DNA from: Deltaproteobacteria bacterium
GTDB taxonomy: Bacteria > Desulfobacterota > Desulfobacteria > C00003060
Reading direction: 5' to 3'
DNA: 7,274 bases
NCBI GenBank assembly: GCA_030667105.1
Contig: DAOUWN010000101.1
Coordinates: 1 to 7,274 of the forward strand
Shown here: one piece after another, positions 6,412 through 7,274 of the stretch
Layout of the letters: each line of letters opens with the position of its first letter
Numbering within the stretch: the first letter of the stretch is position 1
Translations under genes and position numbers: made by a program
Notes under the pieces: model-generated
The model's input: the letters and a program-made list of their open reading frames with translations, nothing else
Databases searched by the model: none
What the model was told of the DNA's origin: nothing

Positions 6412-7274
6412 CTACCTAGAAAACCACTTTCGCAAACGCCCTGTCCGCCGGCTGCCCTCTTTGCTCTTAGCTTCTGTTGCTTCGTTGGCAATATCAAAGG
6501 GCCTGGATTTTCTCTCCAGCGAGGGGACCTCTTTTCCTTCGGATTTGAGCTTTTTCAAGTTCAATCTGTCCCTTAAGAGGTTGTACTGAATCAACAGCCT
6601 GTCTGTGCGCTTCCGCTCCTCTGCAAGCATTGTTTCGAGCCTTTGCACCAGGGTGTCCTTGAAACTCTCTGCCCTTTGTTCCTGCTCCTTGATATGCCAG
6701 TCTACTTTGGAAGAAAGATGAAAAACCTGCTGTTCAATACTCTCAAGTCGATTCACCAAACCTGTGCGGTCCTCGATCCCTCCACTCTCTTCACTCCGTG
6801 GCTGAATAACCCCCTCGCCAGACTTGGCAGTAGTAGGAAAGCCTATCTCCTGCCTATCCCTGACCACATGTTCGATAACCTCGCCTTCGATGGCGGCCGC
6901 CTCATCGGCATAGCCATATACCAGGGCCGCATCGCACAAAATGTTGATGGTACGGGGAGTGCCGCCCGAATATTGAAAAATAAGTTCAACGGCTTCAGGC
7001 TTGAAGAGTTCCTGGCTTTTTGCTCCAGCCACTTTTAGACGGTGGGCGATATAGCTATCGGTCTCTTCCAGGTTCAGAGGCTCAAGGTGATAACTCACCG
7101 CAATACGTTGGCTGAGCTGGGCCAAGGAAGGATGTTGAAGCCGGGTGCGCAAGGCCGGTTGGCCCACCAGCAGGATTTGAAGCAGCAGAGCCTTGTCCGT
7201 CTGGAGGTTGGAGAGCATGCGGATCTCTTCCAGTGCGTCCTGGGAAAGGTTCTGGGACTCGTCTACGATCAGGA
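6412..7274 (-). CDS. ExeA/GspA-like AAA+ ATPase of exopolysaccharide loci, with coiled-coil C-terminus (5' end off window)
   Basis: The last 286 residues are visible; the frame enters from the right edge. It opens with a Walker B segment LIVDESQNLSQDALEEIR and continues into the family signature MLSNLQTD, then LLQILLVGQPALRTRL, a lid region with LNLEETDSYIAHRL, and YSGGTPRTINILCDAALVYGYA. This matches the ExeA-related ATPases, especially the putative secretion ATPase subfamily found in PEP-CTERM/exosortase and EPS gene clusters. Walker A lies outside the window. After the ATPase core there is a long heptad-like, charged region (about 171-244 of the visible part, starting LVNRLESIEQQVFHLSSKV), then a linker and a basic end RRTGRLRKWFSR that might contact membrane or polysaccharide machinery. 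It is 156 bases upstream of sat-cysC on the same strand, so it probably belongs to the same export/assembly locus. The internal ATG at 7218 is not the true start. Confidence 0.85.
   Translation of the reverse strand, partial: LIVDESQNLSQDALEEIRMLSNLQTDKALLLQILLVGQPALRTRLQHPSLAQLSQRIAVSYHLEPLNLEETDSYIAHRLKVAGAKSQELFKPEAVELIFQYSGGTPRTINILCDAALVYGYADEAAAIEGEVIEHVVRDRQEIGFPTTAKSGEGVIQPRSEESGGIEDRTGLVNRLESIEQQVFHLSSKVDWHIKEQEQRAESFKDTLVQRLETMLAEERKRTDRLLIQYNLLRDRLNLKKLKSEGKEVPSLERKSRPFDIANEATEAKSKEGSRRTGRLRKWFSR

Overview
The window looks like a Gram-negative bacterial chromosome, most likely a deltaproteobacterium/Desulfobacterota or a relative. This is inferred only from gene content (an ExeA-type ATPase as found in exopolysaccharide loci, a fused sulfurylase/APS kinase, Gmd/Fcl) and from the GGGGAC-rich repeats, so the taxonomic guess is weak.

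Left part (1-1459) is accessory DNA. A minus-strand MNT-type nucleotidyltransferase, probably the antitoxin half of a HEPN/MNT toxin-antitoxin pair, runs off the left edge. It has a good sigma70-like promoter placed so close to the ATG that the message would be nearly leaderless. Next comes a gene-poor stretch of about 570 bases holding four degenerate copies of a TTGGGGAC-headed repeat at 50-53 base spacing, one of them replaced by a nested hairpin. After that is a compact plus-strand type II toxin-antitoxin operon: a ribbon-helix-helix antitoxin and a MazF/PemK endoribonuclease, with a clear promoter overlaid by an inverted repeat that is probably the autoregulatory operator.

Right part (1451-7274) is entirely minus strand and is a polysaccharide-precursor operon, read from right to left: an ExeA/GspA-like AAA+ ATPase with a coiled-coil tail (its Walker A end lies beyond the right edge), a 156-base spacer with three small hairpins, then sat-cysC, gmd, fcl and cysQ. 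The last four are packed with a 1-base overlap, a 43-base gap and a 4-base overlap. Gmd and Fcl make GDP-L-fucose from GDP-mannose; the CysC domain makes PAPS; CysQ removes the PAP left after sulfotransfer. Together they point to synthesis of a fucose-containing, sulfated surface polysaccharide, with the glycosyltransferases and sulfotransferase expected outside the window.

The most notable point is the Sat half of the sat-cysC protein. Its fold is recognisable throughout, but both catalytic signatures (the QTRNPxHxxH loop and the GRDHAG loop) are substituted at the key residues, while the CysC half looks intact. The operon ends tail-to-tail with mazF, the two stop codons lying inside a shared 9-base overlap.
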